DNA of 64,000 nt from an uncultured Actinomycetes bacterium. GTDB taxonomy: Bacteria > Actinomycetota > Actinomycetes > Nanopelagicales > Nanopelagicaceae. Shown in pieces: positions 1-8,712 of the stretch. The position numbers were made by a program, and so were the translations under genes. Each line of letters opens with the position of its first letter. Position 1 is the stretch's first letter. Location of the stretch: positions 1 through 64,000 of the forward strand of contig CAIJOY010000029.1 in the NCBI GenBank assembly GCA_903822425.1, in the 5' to 3' direction. The notes under the pieces were generated by a model. That model was given only the letters and a program-made list of their open reading frames with translations, was not told the DNA's origin and did not search any database.

Positions 1-153
1 CTCGAATGAAACTGACTGACCCTCTTCAAGGGACTTGTAACCGTTTCCTTGAATTGCTGAGTAGTGAACGAATACATCTTGTCCGCCACCGTCAACTGCA
101 ATGAAACCGAAACCCTTTTCAGAGTTGAACCACTTAACTGTACCTGTTGCCAT
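1..153 (-). CDS. Cold-shock protein, CspA family (3' part missing)
   Basis: Small single-stranded nucleic-acid-binding protein that acts as an RNA chaperone. The 51 visible codons start [18 protein letters not shown] and continue through DVFVHYSAI, so both RNP motifs of the cold-shock domain (KGFGFI and VFVHY) are present. The window edge cuts the gene; the family is usually 65-70 residues. The ATG at 153-151 follows an AAGGA ribosome-binding site on the minus strand. A hairpin lies just upstream in the probable leader, as in other csp mRNAs. Identification is certain; the exact paralogue (cspA, B and so on) is not. Confidence 0.95.
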   Translation of the reverse strand, partial: MATGTVKWFNSEKGFGFIAVDGGGQDVFVHYSAIQGNGYKSLEEGQSVSFE

Positions 154-178
154 GTTTTACTTTTCCTTCGATATGTGG

Positions 179-203
179 GGTGAAAGAGAAATCCTCATTC
201 ACC
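179..203 (-). promoter_or_regulatory. Hairpin in the csp mRNA leader
   Basis: On the minus strand GGTGAA pairs with TTCACC, and an inner GAG pairs with CTC around a GATTT loop, with one mismatch between. It sits about 10-15 bases before the csp ribosome-binding site. Leaders of csp mRNAs often fold in a temperature-dependent way; that role here is inferred. Confidence 0.4.
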
Positions 204-428
204 AGTCATCCTCTTGCGCCAGCGATACCGAGCAAAGCACTACTGCCATGAAACGGGTACTGATTAAGCGTCCGACTGGAATAAAGGGTACTAGGTAAAG
301 GAGGTATTGCCTAAAGGGATTTTGCATGCAAAAATAAGCATCACATTCATGTAATTCTCATGGGTTTCGCGCTTTTGGTGGGCTGGGGAAGGTCAAACCA
401 ACGCTTAGCGGGCCTTACTAGGAGAATC

Positions 429-950
429 ATGGATCGTCTTAACGCTCAACCCTCCAAGGGTCCCATTACCTTGTCGCGGGGCTATCTCACTATTCATTCA
501 GTGCCTAGCGCTTTAACGCGCCATGTCGAGTGGGCATTGCACAATCTCTTAGGTCAATCAGCGCAAGTGCAATGGCAACAACAACCCTTGTTAGCTGCAA
601 CATTTAGAACAACTGTGGAATGGCGTGATTGTCAGGGTGTTGGTGCTGAGATTGCAAGCTCACTTCGAGGGTGGCATTACTTACGCTTTGAAATTCGTGA
701 AGAAAGTGCACATGAAAGCGTTCTCTACCGGTATACGCCAAACTTAGGAATTCACCGCGCAGTAATAGATGGCGCAGGCAGCATCATGATCAATGAAAAC
801 CAGATCTCTAGCGCGCTCGCAACGAGCAATGTGAATGAGGAAGCGTTACGAAACGCGCTAGAGAATTTGCTGGGAAGTCAGTGGGACCAAGAGCTCGAAC
901 AATTTAGGCGAGTGGAATTGGAAGGTATTTCACAGAGCCGTGCTATTTGA
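429..950 (+). CDS. DUF3145 family protein
   Basis: Actinobacterial protein of unknown function. The body (YLTIHSVPSALTRHVEWAL, then SLRGWHYLRFEI and a C-terminal LLGSQWDQELEQFR) matches my memory of DUF3145 proteins from Streptomyces, which are about 165 residues. No signal peptide or membrane segment is seen. The ATG at 429 has a TAGGAG site five bases upstream and gives 173 residues. A TTG at 471 (MSRGYLTIHS) would match the usual family length better and is the main alternative. The frame is open back to an ATG at 360, but that extension looks unlike the family. It is monocistronic and upstream of a SIMPL-domain gene. Confidence 0.8.
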   Translation: MDRLNAQPSKGPITLSRGYLTIHSVPSALTRHVEWALHNLLGQSAQVQWQQQPLLAATFRTTVEWRDCQGVGAEIASSLRGWHYLRFEIREESAHESVLYRYTPNLGIHRAVIDGAGSIMINENQISSALATSNVNEEALRNALENLLGSQWDQELEQFRRVELEGISQSRAI

Positions 951-967
951 TCTGGCCCAGCTTCAGG

Positions 968-973
968 TAATAT
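968..973 (+). promoter_or_regulatory. -10 element of a leaderless SIMPL-gene transcript
   Basis: TAATAT ends six bases before the ATG at 980, so transcription should start at or next to the start codon. No ribosome-binding site is present. Confidence 0.55.
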
Positions 974-979
974 TTAGCC

Positions 980-1741
980 ATGAGCCAATTAAATGAAAGT
1001 CCCATCATCACCATTGAACGCCGCAAGGCGATCACCATCATCATCTCCTCGGTTATCGTTGCAATAGCACTCGGTGGGGGACTGACAAAAGTTGGTGCGG
1101 GCTTTGCGGCACGAAGCAATTCTGGAATCACTGTTACCGGTTCTGCCAAAGTATCTGCAACGGCCGATAACGCAGTGTGGACACTGAATGTGCAGGCATC
1201 AACCCCTAGAGTCGCAGATGCAATTGCAAAAGTTGGCGCTGATGTAGAAGCAGTGAGCGCATACCTTATTAACGGTGGAATTCCGGCAGATGCACTCACA
1301 CTGGGTGCCGTATCAACTTATGCTAATCCCGAATACGTTAATGGTAATTCCACCGGCCGAATTCTTTCCCACAATGCTTCACGTGATGTTGTGGTTCGCA
1401 CCAAGGATGTTCAGTTAGTTTCTAAATTAAGCCAGAGCATTGGCACACTTTTGCAAACAGGAGTGAACGTCAATAACTACGGACCTCAGTATTACGTCTC
1501 AACCTTGCCAACTCTTCGCCCACAACTTTTGGGTGAAGCGATGAAAGATGCTCAAGTTCGTGCAGTTGCACTCACCGAAGCTGTTGGTGGAAAAGTTGGG
1601 GCAGTGATTAGTGTGACTGCCGGACCATTCCAAGTCACGAGTCCGGATTCTACGATGACTGATGCTGGTGGTTTCTACGATACGACGACAATCGAAAAGA
1701 CTCTCACTTCAACAGTTTCAGTGACCTTTAAGACTAAATAG
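980..1741 (+). CDS. SIMPL (DUF541) domain protein, membrane-anchored
   Basis: Protein of 253 residues. A hydrophobic stretch at about residues 18-40 looks like an uncleaved signal anchor, followed by the SIMPL/DUF541 domain beginning ITVTGSAKVSATADNAVWTLNVQA. The family is widespread in cell envelopes (BP26, OMP28 and related) and its molecular role is poorly known. The domain continues to the C-terminus (KTLTSTVSVTFKTK). The ATG is preceded by a leaderless-type -10 element. Its stop codon ends at 1741 and the convergent accD stop begins at 1742, leaving no terminator space. Confidence 0.85.
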   Translation: MSQLNESPIITIERRKAITIIISSVIVAIALGGGLTKVGAGFAARSNSGITVTGSAKVSATADNAVWTLNVQASTPRVADAIAKVGADVEAVSAYLINGGIPADALTLGAVSTYANPEYVNGNSTGRILSHNASRDVVVRTKDVQLVSKLSQSIGTLLQTGVNVNNYGPQYYVSTLPTLRPQLLGEAMKDAQVRAVALTEAVGGKVGAVISVTAGPFQVTSPDSTMTDAGGFYDTTTIEKTLTSTVSVTFKTK

Positions 1742-3121
1742 CTACAGCGGAATATTTCCGTGATTGCCGCGGCGCTGAGGCGCGGCAGCAATAGCACGGG
1801 CTAAAGCAGATCGTGTCGACGTAGGTTGGATAATCTCATCAACTGCGCCTATTTCTATCGCGCGCTGAACTCCGCCTGAAACTTTGTCATGTTCTGCCGC
1901 CAGCTCTAACTCCATGGCATCTCGTTGATCGGCAGGGATATCTGCAAGTAAACGCCTATGTAATACACGCACCGCAGCCACTGCACCCATAACTGAGACC
2001 TCTGCGGTGGGCCAAGCAAATACCTTTGTTGCACCGAGAGATTTTGAATTCATTGCTACATAGGCACCGCCATATGCACGACGTGTAATCAAGGTAATAC
2101 GTGGAACAACTGCTTCACCAAAAGCGTGTAGTAACTTTGCTCCTCTGCGCACTGCGCCTTCCCATTCTTGACCAGCACCGGGCAAGAATCCTGGAACATC
2201 GGCAATCACAATCAGTGGGATTCCAAAAGCATCACAGGTGCGAACAAATCGAGCGGCTTTTTCTGCTGCTGCAGAATCCAAAGCTCCACCTAAGTGTTGC
2301 GGATTATTGGCAACAACTCCAACAGTTCTTCCGCCAAGTCGACCGATACTTGTGACCATACTTTCGGCCCACATCGGTAGCATTTCTAAAGATTCGCTAT
2401 CTTTATCTAGGACCGCATTGACTAGAGGGTGAACTTCATAGGTGCGTTGAGTGACATCAGGGACAAGTAGAGCCAAATCTAATTCGACTAAGTCAGTTTT
2501 AATATGACCCTGGTTTGCAAAAAGTGAAGTGAGGTCGCGGATTTTTCTAAATGCCTCATCTTCGCTGTGAGCAATTACATGAGCAACACCACTATTTTTC
2601 CGATGAGCATCAGGTCCACCAAGTGTTGCGATATCTACTTTTTCTCCAGTGATACTTTTAACCACATCAGGACCTGTCACAAAGATGCGACCTTCAGGTG
2701 CAAGAACCACAACATCAGTGAGAGCTGGCCCATATGCACCACCACCTGCTGTGGGTCCAAGCACTAAAGATAATTGTGGAATCTTTCCACTTGCCATAAT
2801 CATTGATTGAAATACTTCGCCAAAAGCGCTGAGCGATGAAACTCCATCGCGTAAGCGAGCACCTCCGGAATGCCAAATACCAATTATGGGTAGTTGTGAC
2901 GCCATTGCTGCGCGGTATGCAGTATTGATGACATGTGCACCTTCAACTCCCAGCGCACCACCTTGGATCGTGGCATCGGATGCAAAAATTACAACGCGAT
3001 TTCCAGCAACACTTGCCGTTGCTGCCAACATGCCAGATGAATCGCGAGGTGTAATAAGTTCTACAGAATCAGGATCTGCCAAGTGCTCAATGCGAACTTG
3101 AGGATCGCGGGTATCCATCAT
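1742..3121 (-). CDS. accD: Acyl-CoA carboxylase carboxyltransferase beta subunit (AccD6-like)
   Basis: Transfers the carboxyl group from biotin to acetyl-CoA (or propionyl-CoA) to make malonyl-CoA (or methylmalonyl-CoA). The 459 residues have two crotonase-like halves. The N-terminal half contains HSGGARLRDGV at about 84-94 and GGGAYGPALTD at about 127-136; the C-terminal half contains GGAYVAMNSKSLGA. It is the last gene of the fabD-fabH-acpP-fabF operon, six bases after fabF, as accD6 is in mycobacteria, so malonyl-CoA supply for FASII is the likely job. Two ATG codons are adjacent; AAAGG is better spaced for the second (3118). Substrate choice cannot be read from sequence alone. The biotinylated alpha subunit is not in the window. 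Confidence 0.9.
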   Translation of the reverse strand: MMDTRDPQVRIEHLADPDSVELITPRDSSGMLAATASVAGNRVVIFASDATIQGGALGVEGAHVINTAYRAAMASQLPIIGIWHSGGARLRDGVSSLSAFGEVFQSMIMASGKIPQLSLVLGPTAGGGAYGPALTDVVVLAPEGRIFVTGPDVVKSITGEKVDIATLGGPDAHRKNSGVAHVIAHSEDEAFRKIRDLTSLFANQGHIKTDLVELDLALLVPDVTQRTYEVHPLVNAVLDKDSESLEMLPMWAESMVTSIGRLGGRTVGVVANNPQHLGGALDSAAAEKAARFVRTCDAFGIPLIVIADVPGFLPGAGQEWEGAVRRGAKLLHAFGEAVVPRITLITRRAYGGAYVAMNSKSLGATKVFAWPTAEVSVMGAVAAVRVLHRRLLADIPADQRDAMELELAAEHDKVSGGVQRAIEIGAVDEIIQPTSTRSALARAIAAAPQRRGNHGNIPL

Positions 3122-3127
3122 GAGCCT

Positions 3128-4363
3128 TTAGTAGGAACGAAAAGCAAGAACAACGTTGTGGCCGCCAAAGCCAAATGAATCATTGAGCGCGGCAATATCT
3201 CCAGCAGGGAGGGCTCTGGGTTTGTCACCCACGACATCGATCGTGACTTGCGGATCCAGGTTATCAATGTTGATTGTTGGGGGAGCCATACGTTCTTGTA
3301 GTGCTTTAACAATGAAGACAGTTTCAATTGCGCCTGCCCCGCCAAGAAGGTGACCAGTCATAGATTTTGTGGCAGAAACTGCAACATGGTCCGCATCTTT
3401 GCCAAGGGCCGCGCGTAGAGCATTTGCTTCTGCGACATCGCCAGCTGGAGTGGAGGTTGCATGAGCATTCAAGTGCACGACATCGCGCGTTGTTAAACCT
3501 GCATCGGCAAGTGCGTAGGCGATTGCGCGCTGCACTCCGCTGCCATCTGGATTAGGTGCTGCAATGTGGTATCCATCAGATGTTAAACCTTGCCCAACAA
3601 TTTCTGCATAAATCTTGGCACCGCGGGCTTTTGCATGTTCTAATTCTTCAAGAACAACAATGCCTCCGCCTTCACCCAGAACAAATCCATCACGGTCAAG
3701 ATCATAAGGTCGGGATGCACGGGTAGGGTCATCATTGCGAGTTGAGAGCGCTTTCATCGCAGCAAAGGCGGCCATAGGAAGTGCGTGTACAGCTGCTTCA
3801 ACACCACCGGTAACAATAATTTCCGCACGGTTGTTTCGAATCATCTCCATTGCATACCCGATTGCTTCGGCACCTGAGGCGCATGCACTTACGGGTGTAT
3901 GTACGCCAGCTCGTGCCTTGAGTTCAAGACCAACATTTGCAGCGGGGCCATTCGGCATTAACATCGGCACGGTATGTGGGCTGACAAAACGTGCGCCTTT
4001 TTCTTTCAAAATATCGTATTGATCCAGCAACGTAGTTACTCCACCAATACCAGAGGCGATAACAACACCTAAGCGTTCAAGATCAACGTCAGGTGAACCC
4101 GCATCTTTCCAAGCCTCGCGTGCAGCAATAACGGCAAATTGTTCAGAGCGATCCAGACGGCGCATTTCTACGCGATCCATTACATCGGATGGTTCTACTG
4201 CTATTCGCCCCGCAATAGTTACTGGAATGGTGGATGCCCACTCCTCATTAAGAGTGCGCACACCACTTTTGCCAGCAAGAAGTGCTGACCAAGAAGTTGC
4301 GACATCTCCACCTAAGGGAGTGGTTGCACCGAGCCCAGTGACTACAACGCGACGACGAGTCAT
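3128..4363 (-). CDS. fabF: 3-oxoacyl-[acyl-carrier-protein] synthase II
   Basis: Condensing enzyme that elongates acyl-ACP with malonyl-ACP in type II fatty acid synthesis. The 411 residues are full length. The catalytic triad is visible: Cys161 in VSACASGAEA, His300 in NAHATSTPAGD, and His337 in TGHLLGGAGA, with Lys332 just before it. It lies between acpP and accD on the minus strand with an 18-base gap to acpP. The start MTRRRVVVTGLGATTPLG is the usual KAS II N-terminus. Confidence 0.96.
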   Translation of the reverse strand: MTRRRVVVTGLGATTPLGGDVATSWSALLAGKSGVRTLNEEWASTIPVTIAGRIAVEPSDVMDRVEMRRLDRSEQFAVIAAREAWKDAGSPDVDLERLGVVIASGIGGVTTLLDQYDILKEKGARFVSPHTVPMLMPNGPAANVGLELKARAGVHTPVSACASGAEAIGYAMEMIRNNRAEIIVTGGVEAAVHALPMAAFAAMKALSTRNDDPTRASRPYDLDRDGFVLGEGGGIVVLEELEHAKARGAKIYAEIVGQGLTSDGYHIAAPNPDGSGVQRAIAYALADAGLTTRDVVHLNAHATSTPAGDVAEANALRAALGKDADHVAVSATKSMTGHLLGGAGAIETVFIVKALQERMAPPTINIDNLDPQVTIDVVGDKPRALPAGDIAALNDSFGFGGHNVVLAFRSY

Positions 4364-4381
4364 CTTTTTACTATAAGAAAC

Positions 4382-4630
4382 TTAAGCGGAGGCTTTAACG
4401 ATGAAGTTCACGGCATCGCCAACGGTGACGAGTTCGGAAACTTGATCATCAGGAATTTTTACGCCAAAGCGTTCTTCTGCGGCGACAACAACTTCCACCA
4501 TGCTCAATGAATCTACATCGAGGTCATCAGTGAAGTTCTTACCCATTTCGATCGATGCAGCAGGAATACCTGCAACCTCTTCAACGATCTCCTTGATGCC
4601 TGCGAGTACTGCGTCTTGTGTCAGCGCCAT
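4382..4630 (-). CDS. acpP: Acyl carrier protein
   Basis: Carries growing acyl chains on 4'-phosphopantetheine. It is an acidic 82-residue protein with the DSL motif at residues 40-42 (LDVDSLSMVEVV); Ser41 is the attachment site. Its position between fabH and fabF is the classical actinobacterial order. AAGGC precedes the ATG at 4630. Confidence 0.96.
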   Translation of the reverse strand: MALTQDAVLAGIKEIVEEVAGIPAASIEMGKNFTDDLDVDSLSMVEVVVAAEERFGVKIPDDQVSELVTVGDAVNFIVKASA

Positions 4631-4670
4631 TATGTAGTGCCTTTCATTGCGTGGTTGATGTGTTGGGGGT

Positions 4671-5675
4671 TTAGGGCTTGGGCGGTAGTTGGACTACCTG
4701 TCCTGCATAGACCAATCCTGCGCCATAACCGATGAGTAACGCCAATCCGCCATGCAGATCGGGGCGTTCCTCGAGTAAAGCGGCCATAGCTAGAGGGATT
4801 GAAGCAGCAGAGGTGTTGCCAGATGTCCGAATACTTTGAGCAATAACCACAGAATCTGGGATTCCGATCTCTTTGGCCATTGTTTCGATAATCCGGAGAT
4901 TTGCTTGGTGGGGAATAAATGCAGCGAGTTCATCAGGTCGCACACCTGCTGCTGCAAGTGCCCGAGCTGCTGCTTTGCTTACAGAATAAACGGCCCATCG
5001 AAAAACAGCTTGACCTTGTTGGGAAATATTTGGCCACTTAACTCCCTGAGCATCATTGCGGAAAGAATTCCAGGAAGGTTCCATAACAATTGCATCACGT
5101 GAATCAGCATCAGATCCCCACTCCATGGGGCCGATCTGTGGAGTTTCAGATGGACCAACAATGACAGCACCAGCTCCATCGGCAAAAATAAATGCAGTTG
5201 CGCGGTCATCTGGATCAGTGAAATCTGAAATCTTCTCAACTCCAACAACCAACACATGTTTGGAAGTTCCAGTGCGGACTAAATCACTTGCCATCCCAAG
5301 GCCATAACAAAATCCAGCACATGCTGCATTGATGTCAAAGGCAGCGGCTTTGGGATTTCCAAGTCGAGCAATGAGAGCTGTTGCAGCGCTCGGCGCCTGA
5401 TATGGATATGTGATTGTCGCAACGATGACGGTATCAATATCTGCCATAGTCAATTTGGCGCGTGATAAAGCTTGGATGCATGCCGTTTCTGCCATATCCA
5501 GAACACTTTCATCTGGACCAGCAAAGCGACGCTCTTCAATCCCAGTGCGTTGTCGAATCCATTCATCTGTTGAGTCAATACGTTGGATAATCTCTGAATT
5601 GGGTACGACTCGTGATGGTTGGTATCCGCCCACACTCATGATGCGGCTATTAGTGCCAGCAGGAAGTTGAATCAC
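4671..5675 (-). CDS. fabH: 3-oxoacyl-[acyl-carrier-protein] synthase III
   Basis: Starts fatty acid chains by condensing an acyl-CoA primer with malonyl-ACP. Thiolase-fold protein with the active-site Cys119 in NAACAGFCYG, the His in IPHQANLRI and the Asn in RTSGNTSAASIP. I place the start at a GTG (5675) that overlaps the fabD stop as GTGA and follows AAAGG by about ten bases, which implies translational coupling. A TTG at 5696 is possible and would add seven residues. The GGYQPSRVVPN region matches Streptomyces FabH, so the primer may include branched acyl-CoA; that is inference. Confidence 0.93.
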   Translation of the reverse strand: MIQLPAGTNSRIMSVGGYQPSRVVPNSEIIQRIDSTDEWIRQRTGIEERRFAGPDESVLDMAETACIQALSRAKLTMADIDTVIVATITYPYQAPSAATALIARLGNPKAAAFDINAACAGFCYGLGMASDLVRTGTSKHVLVVGVEKISDFTDPDDRATAFIFADGAGAVIVGPSETPQIGPMEWGSDADSRDAIVMEPSWNSFRNDAQGVKWPNISQQGQAVFRWAVYSVSKAAARALAAAGVRPDELAAFIPHQANLRIIETMAKEIGIPDSVVIAQSIRTSGNTSAASIPLAMAALLEERPDLHGGLALLIGYGAGLVYAGQVVQLPPKP

Positions 5676-6601
5676 TGAGTTGCAACCTTTCGACAATGTC
5701 TCGAGATGAGATCTCTGGCAGCACCCAAATCATCTGGAGATTTCAAAGCCAAAGTTTCAACACCGGCAAGGGTGCGTTTAATTAAACCGACAAGTGTTCC
5801 TGCAGGTGGAATTTCAATTACGGCCGTTACGCCTAATTCGGCAAGCGTTTGCATACACAGATCCCATCGAACGGGATTGGCTACTTGGCTCACAATGCGC
5901 GTAAGCGCTTGGGCTCCACTTGATACTTGTTGGCCATCCTTATTGGAAAGCAGGCTCATGTTCGGGTCTTGAACAGAGATGGCTTGGGCAAAGTTATCCA
6001 AGTGGCTAATGGCAGGTTGCATGTAATGAGTATGGAATGCGCCAGAAACTGCCAGTGCTCTTACTCGCGCCCCAGTCGGTGGATTATCTCCCAATTGCGC
6101 CAAAGCGATGAGATCCCCGGCAGCAACTATCTGGCCTGAACCGTTGTCATTGGCTGCAACCAAGCCCAACTCTGCGATGGATGCAAGAACTGCTTCGCGC
6201 TCGCCACCCAAAACTGCCGACATTCCAGTTTCTGATTGAGATGCGGCAACTGCCATTACTAGTCCGCGTTCGCGAACAAGTGTCATGGCATCTGCATACG
6301 AGAAGACACCTGCAATAGCTGAGGCTGTAATTTCTCCGACAGAATGTCCAGCGCTAATATCAAAGTTCGCATCGATACCTAAAGCTTGCACACCAATTAA
6401 ACCTGCAGCAACAATGAGTGGTTGGGCATTTGCGGTGTTTCGAATTTCATCACCGTCAGCTTGTGTTCCTAGATATTCTAAATCTAAACCAATTGATTCA
6501 GACCATTCACCAACACAATTTCTCAGAGTTGCATCCTCAAGCCATGAGGCGAGAAAACCTGGGGTCTGTGAACCTTGACCAGGGGAGAGGATTGCAAGCA
6601 T
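5672..6601 (-). CDS. fabD: Malonyl-CoA:ACP transacylase
   Basis: Loads malonyl groups onto ACP. The 309 residues include the N-terminal motif LSPGQGSQTPGF, the nucleophile Ser87 in GHSVGE and the catalytic His in SGAFHTHYM. It is the first gene of the minus-strand FASII operon. The ATG is preceded on that strand by TAAAAT and a six-base spacer with no ribosome-binding site, so the operon mRNA is probably leaderless. No FasR-like regulator gene lies upstream, unlike in streptomycetes. Confidence 0.95.
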   Translation of the reverse strand: MLAILSPGQGSQTPGFLASWLEDATLRNCVGEWSESIGLDLEYLGTQADGDEIRNTANAQPLIVAAGLIGVQALGIDANFDISAGHSVGEITASAIAGVFSYADAMTLVRERGLVMAVAASQSETGMSAVLGGEREAVLASIAELGLVAANDNGSGQIVAAGDLIALAQLGDNPPTGARVRALAVSGAFHTHYMQPAISHLDNFAQAISVQDPNMSLLSNKDGQQVSSGAQALTRIVSQVANPVRWDLCMQTLAELGVTAVIEIPPAGTLVGLIKRTLAGVETLALKSPDDLGAARDLISRHCRKVATQ

Positions 6602-6607
6602 TGGATG

Positions 6608-6613
6608 ATTTTA
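6608..6613 (-). promoter_or_regulatory. -10 element of the leaderless fab operon
   Basis: TAAAAT on the minus strand lies six bases (CATCCA) before the fabD ATG at 6601. It is the only strong -10-like match close to the start. Confidence 0.6.
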
Positions 6614-6970
6614 CGGTGCCTCAGGCGTACTTACGAGTATCAGCGCGAAACGAGCCAGACGCGCGCGCTGTGTTGGGCGATTTTCACTTGCGACGATGGG
6701 TGATCAATCACTGGGTTATCGGTTGATGTGACTTTGCTCGCATCAAAAACCGTTCAAATAATTTCATCTACAAAAAGAAAAAATAAGTGCAATGCCTGCA
6801 TTTCAACCGCGTGATGCGTCGTTAAAAACAACATCGAGAATTACTTCTATCCCCACGATGAAGTTCCTCCGCATGAGCCAGAGTTGCCCTGAGAAAATGG
6901 GGATCTGCTGGTTGTATCGCGCCATCTTGTTCTGAATCGCTTGTAAATTGTCGCAGCCGCTACCTCCTAG
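6614..6970. other. Divergent intergenic region between fabD and etfB
   Basis: This is the only gap above 300 bases in the window. It should hold the upstream promoter parts for fabD and etfB. A short inverted repeat, GTGATCAATCAC, lies at 6700-6711 and an A-rich patch at about 6770-6786. The short open frames inside have no recognisable domains and no good ribosome-binding sites. I see no RNA gene. Confidence 0.5.
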
Positions 6971-6976
6971 TAACAT
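6971..6976 (+). promoter_or_regulatory. -10 element of leaderless etfB
   Basis: TAACAT ends six bases (AGGGTT) before the etfB ATG at 6983. Confidence 0.6.
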
Positions 6977-6982
6977 AGGGTT

Positions 6983-7753
6983 ATGAAGATCGCGGTTTGT
7001 GTTAAGCAAGTTCCTGACTCGTGGGCCGAAAAGAAAATGGTCAACGGTTTACTCGATCGCGATGGAGTGGATGCAGTTCTTAATGACCTCGATGAGTATG
7101 CCGTTGAAGAAGCGCTTCGAATTCTTGAAGCACATGGAGAAGGCCACAGCATTACTTTGATTTCGATGGGACCAGAGCGCACTACTGAAGCGGTCCGTAA
7201 AGCACTTTCAATGGGAGCCGATGATGCAATCGTTGTAACAGATCCTGCCTTGGTAGGCGCTGATGCGCTCACGACATCGCAGGTATTAGCTACTGTTATT
7301 TCCGAGGGAAAGTTTGATTTAGTTTTGTGTGGAACCGAATCCACTGATGCGCGTATGAGCGTTGTTCCAGCGATGTTGGCTCAAAGACTGGGTTGGGCAC
7401 AGCTCACTTTCGCAGGTTCTGTTGTAGTAGATCCAACATCAAGCAGCGTAACTATCACACGCGTTACCGAAGCAGGCGTTGACACGATGAAAGCACAATT
7501 TCCGGCAGTGATTAGCGTGATAGAAAAAATTAACGAACCGCGTTACCCATCATTTAAGGGCATCATGGCGGCAAAGAAAAAAACGATTGAGGTTCGCACA
7601 CTCGCACTCCTCGGAGTTAGCGCTACCCAGTCATGGAGCGCTGTTAAGGATGCCCTTCCTCGTCCAGCAAAACTTGCCGGTATTAAAGTTCTCGATGAAG
7701 GCAAGGGTGGCGCAGAACTGGTCAATTTCTTAGCAGAGAAGAAATTGATATGA
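6983..7753 (+). CDS. etfB: Electron transfer flavoprotein, beta subunit
   Basis: Partner of EtfA that carries electrons from acyl-CoA and other dehydrogenases toward the quinone pool. The 256 residues begin MKIAVCVKQVPDSWAEK and contain the AMP/nucleotide-binding region GTESTDARMSVVPAMLAQRLG. The stop overlaps the etfA start by ATGA. The etfBA-cysteine desulfurase-mnmA order matches mycobacteria. Confidence 0.94.
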   Translation: MKIAVCVKQVPDSWAEKKMVNGLLDRDGVDAVLNDLDEYAVEEALRILEAHGEGHSITLISMGPERTTEAVRKALSMGADDAIVVTDPALVGADALTTSQVLATVISEGKFDLVLCGTESTDARMSVVPAMLAQRLGWAQLTFAGSVVVDPTSSSVTITRVTEAGVDTMKAQFPAVISVIEKINEPRYPSFKGIMAAKKKTIEVRTLALLGVSATQSWSAVKDALPRPAKLAGIKVLDEGKGGAELVNFLAEKKLI

Positions 7754-8703
7754 GCGAAATCTTTGTCTTGGCAGAATTTAGTGACAATAAAATTTCAAAG
7801 ACAACGGCAGAACTTGCAACCTGTGCTGCTCGTGCCGGCACGGTTACCGTAATAGTTTTAGCAGCGCCTTCGGCAGGTGCAGCTATGGCTTCGCAAGTAG
7901 TAGTCGGGCCGATCGCAAGTGTTCTTATCGTTGAAAGTGATTCCTTTGCTCGCTTTGGTGTACCTGCTGCAGCAGATGCAATTTCTCAACTGGTGGCAAC
8001 CAAAAAACCTGTTGCCATCTTGATCGCATCGAGCGCATTCGGAAAGGAAGTTGCTGGACGAGTTGCCGTGGCCACAGAATCTGGCCTCATTACAGATGCG
8101 GTAGATGTTGCAGCGGACTTAACCGCTACACAGTTGGTATTTGGTGGCTCAACTACGGTGCACTCTCAAGTCACACATGGCACACCAATTATTACGGTGC
8201 GACCAAACTCTGTAAATGCAGATTTGTCACCGTGCACACCTGCAGTCAGCAATGCTGAGTTTGTGTTAAGTGAAAGTGCACAACGAGCAGAGATTATTTC
8301 TAGCGCACCATTTGTCAAAGGTGGGCGCCCTGAATTAACAGAAGCGCAAATTGTTGTATCGGGTGGTCGCGGTACTAACGGAGACTTTGCTCCTGTTGAA
8401 ACTTTCGCTGATTTATTAGGTGCAGCAGTAGGTGCATCGCGCGCGGCAACTGATGCTGGTTGGTATCCACATTCACATCAAGTGGGACAAACTGGAAAGA
8501 CAGTGAGCCCTCAGCTCTATGTCGCGTGCGGCATCTCTGGAGCAATCCAGCACCGCGCAGGAATGCAGACAAGCAAAATGATCGTGGTCATCAATAAAGA
8601 TCCAGAAGCCCCCATCTTTGAAATTGCAGATTTTGGCGTAGTCGGAGATCTCTTTGCGGTCCTGCCTCAAGCCAGCGAAGGCGTGCGAGCCAGCAAGTCC
8701 TAG
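7750..8703 (+). CDS. etfA: Electron transfer flavoprotein, alpha subunit
   Basis: FAD-binding subunit of the ETF dimer. In the 317 residues the C-terminal FAD domain is clear: GGRGTNGDFAPVE, then GASRAATDAGWYPHSHQVGQ, VSPQLYVACGISGAIQH and INKDPEAPIFEIADFGVVGD. It is coupled to etfB by an ATGA overlap. The electron donors and the ETF:quinone oxidoreductase are not in the window. Confidence 0.94.
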   Translation: MSEIFVLAEFSDNKISKTTAELATCAARAGTVTVIVLAAPSAGAAMASQVVVGPIASVLIVESDSFARFGVPAAADAISQLVATKKPVAILIASSAFGKEVAGRVAVATESGLITDAVDVAADLTATQLVFGGSTTVHSQVTHGTPIITVRPNSVNADLSPCTPAVSNAEFVLSESAQRAEIISSAPFVKGGRPELTEAQIVVSGGRGTNGDFAPVETFADLLGAAVGASRAATDAGWYPHSHQVGQTGKTVSPQLYVACGISGAIQHRAGMQTSKMIVVINKDPEAPIFEIADFGVVGDLFAVLPQASEGVRASKS

Positions 8704-8706
8704 ACT
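8701..8706 (+). promoter_or_regulatory. -10 element of the leaderless desulfurase transcript
   Basis: TAGACT includes the etfA stop codon and ends six bases (TAGGCC) before the ATG at 8713. Confidence 0.55.
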
Positions 8707-8712
8707 TAGGCC

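Noticed and set aside
101-298. Plus-strand open frame of 65 codons over the csp 5' region
   Set aside because: It is antisense to the cold-shock gene and its leader, with no domain or ribosome-binding site.
297-351. Strong AAAGGAGG site followed by short frames (TTG 307, ATG 326)
   Set aside because: Spacing is poor for both starts and the peptides are 3-14 residues with no attenuator structure; not enough to call a leader peptide.
6803-7009. Minus-strand 68-codon frame between fabD and etfB
   Set aside because: No recognisable domain, runs over the etfB start and promoter, and has no ribosome-binding site.
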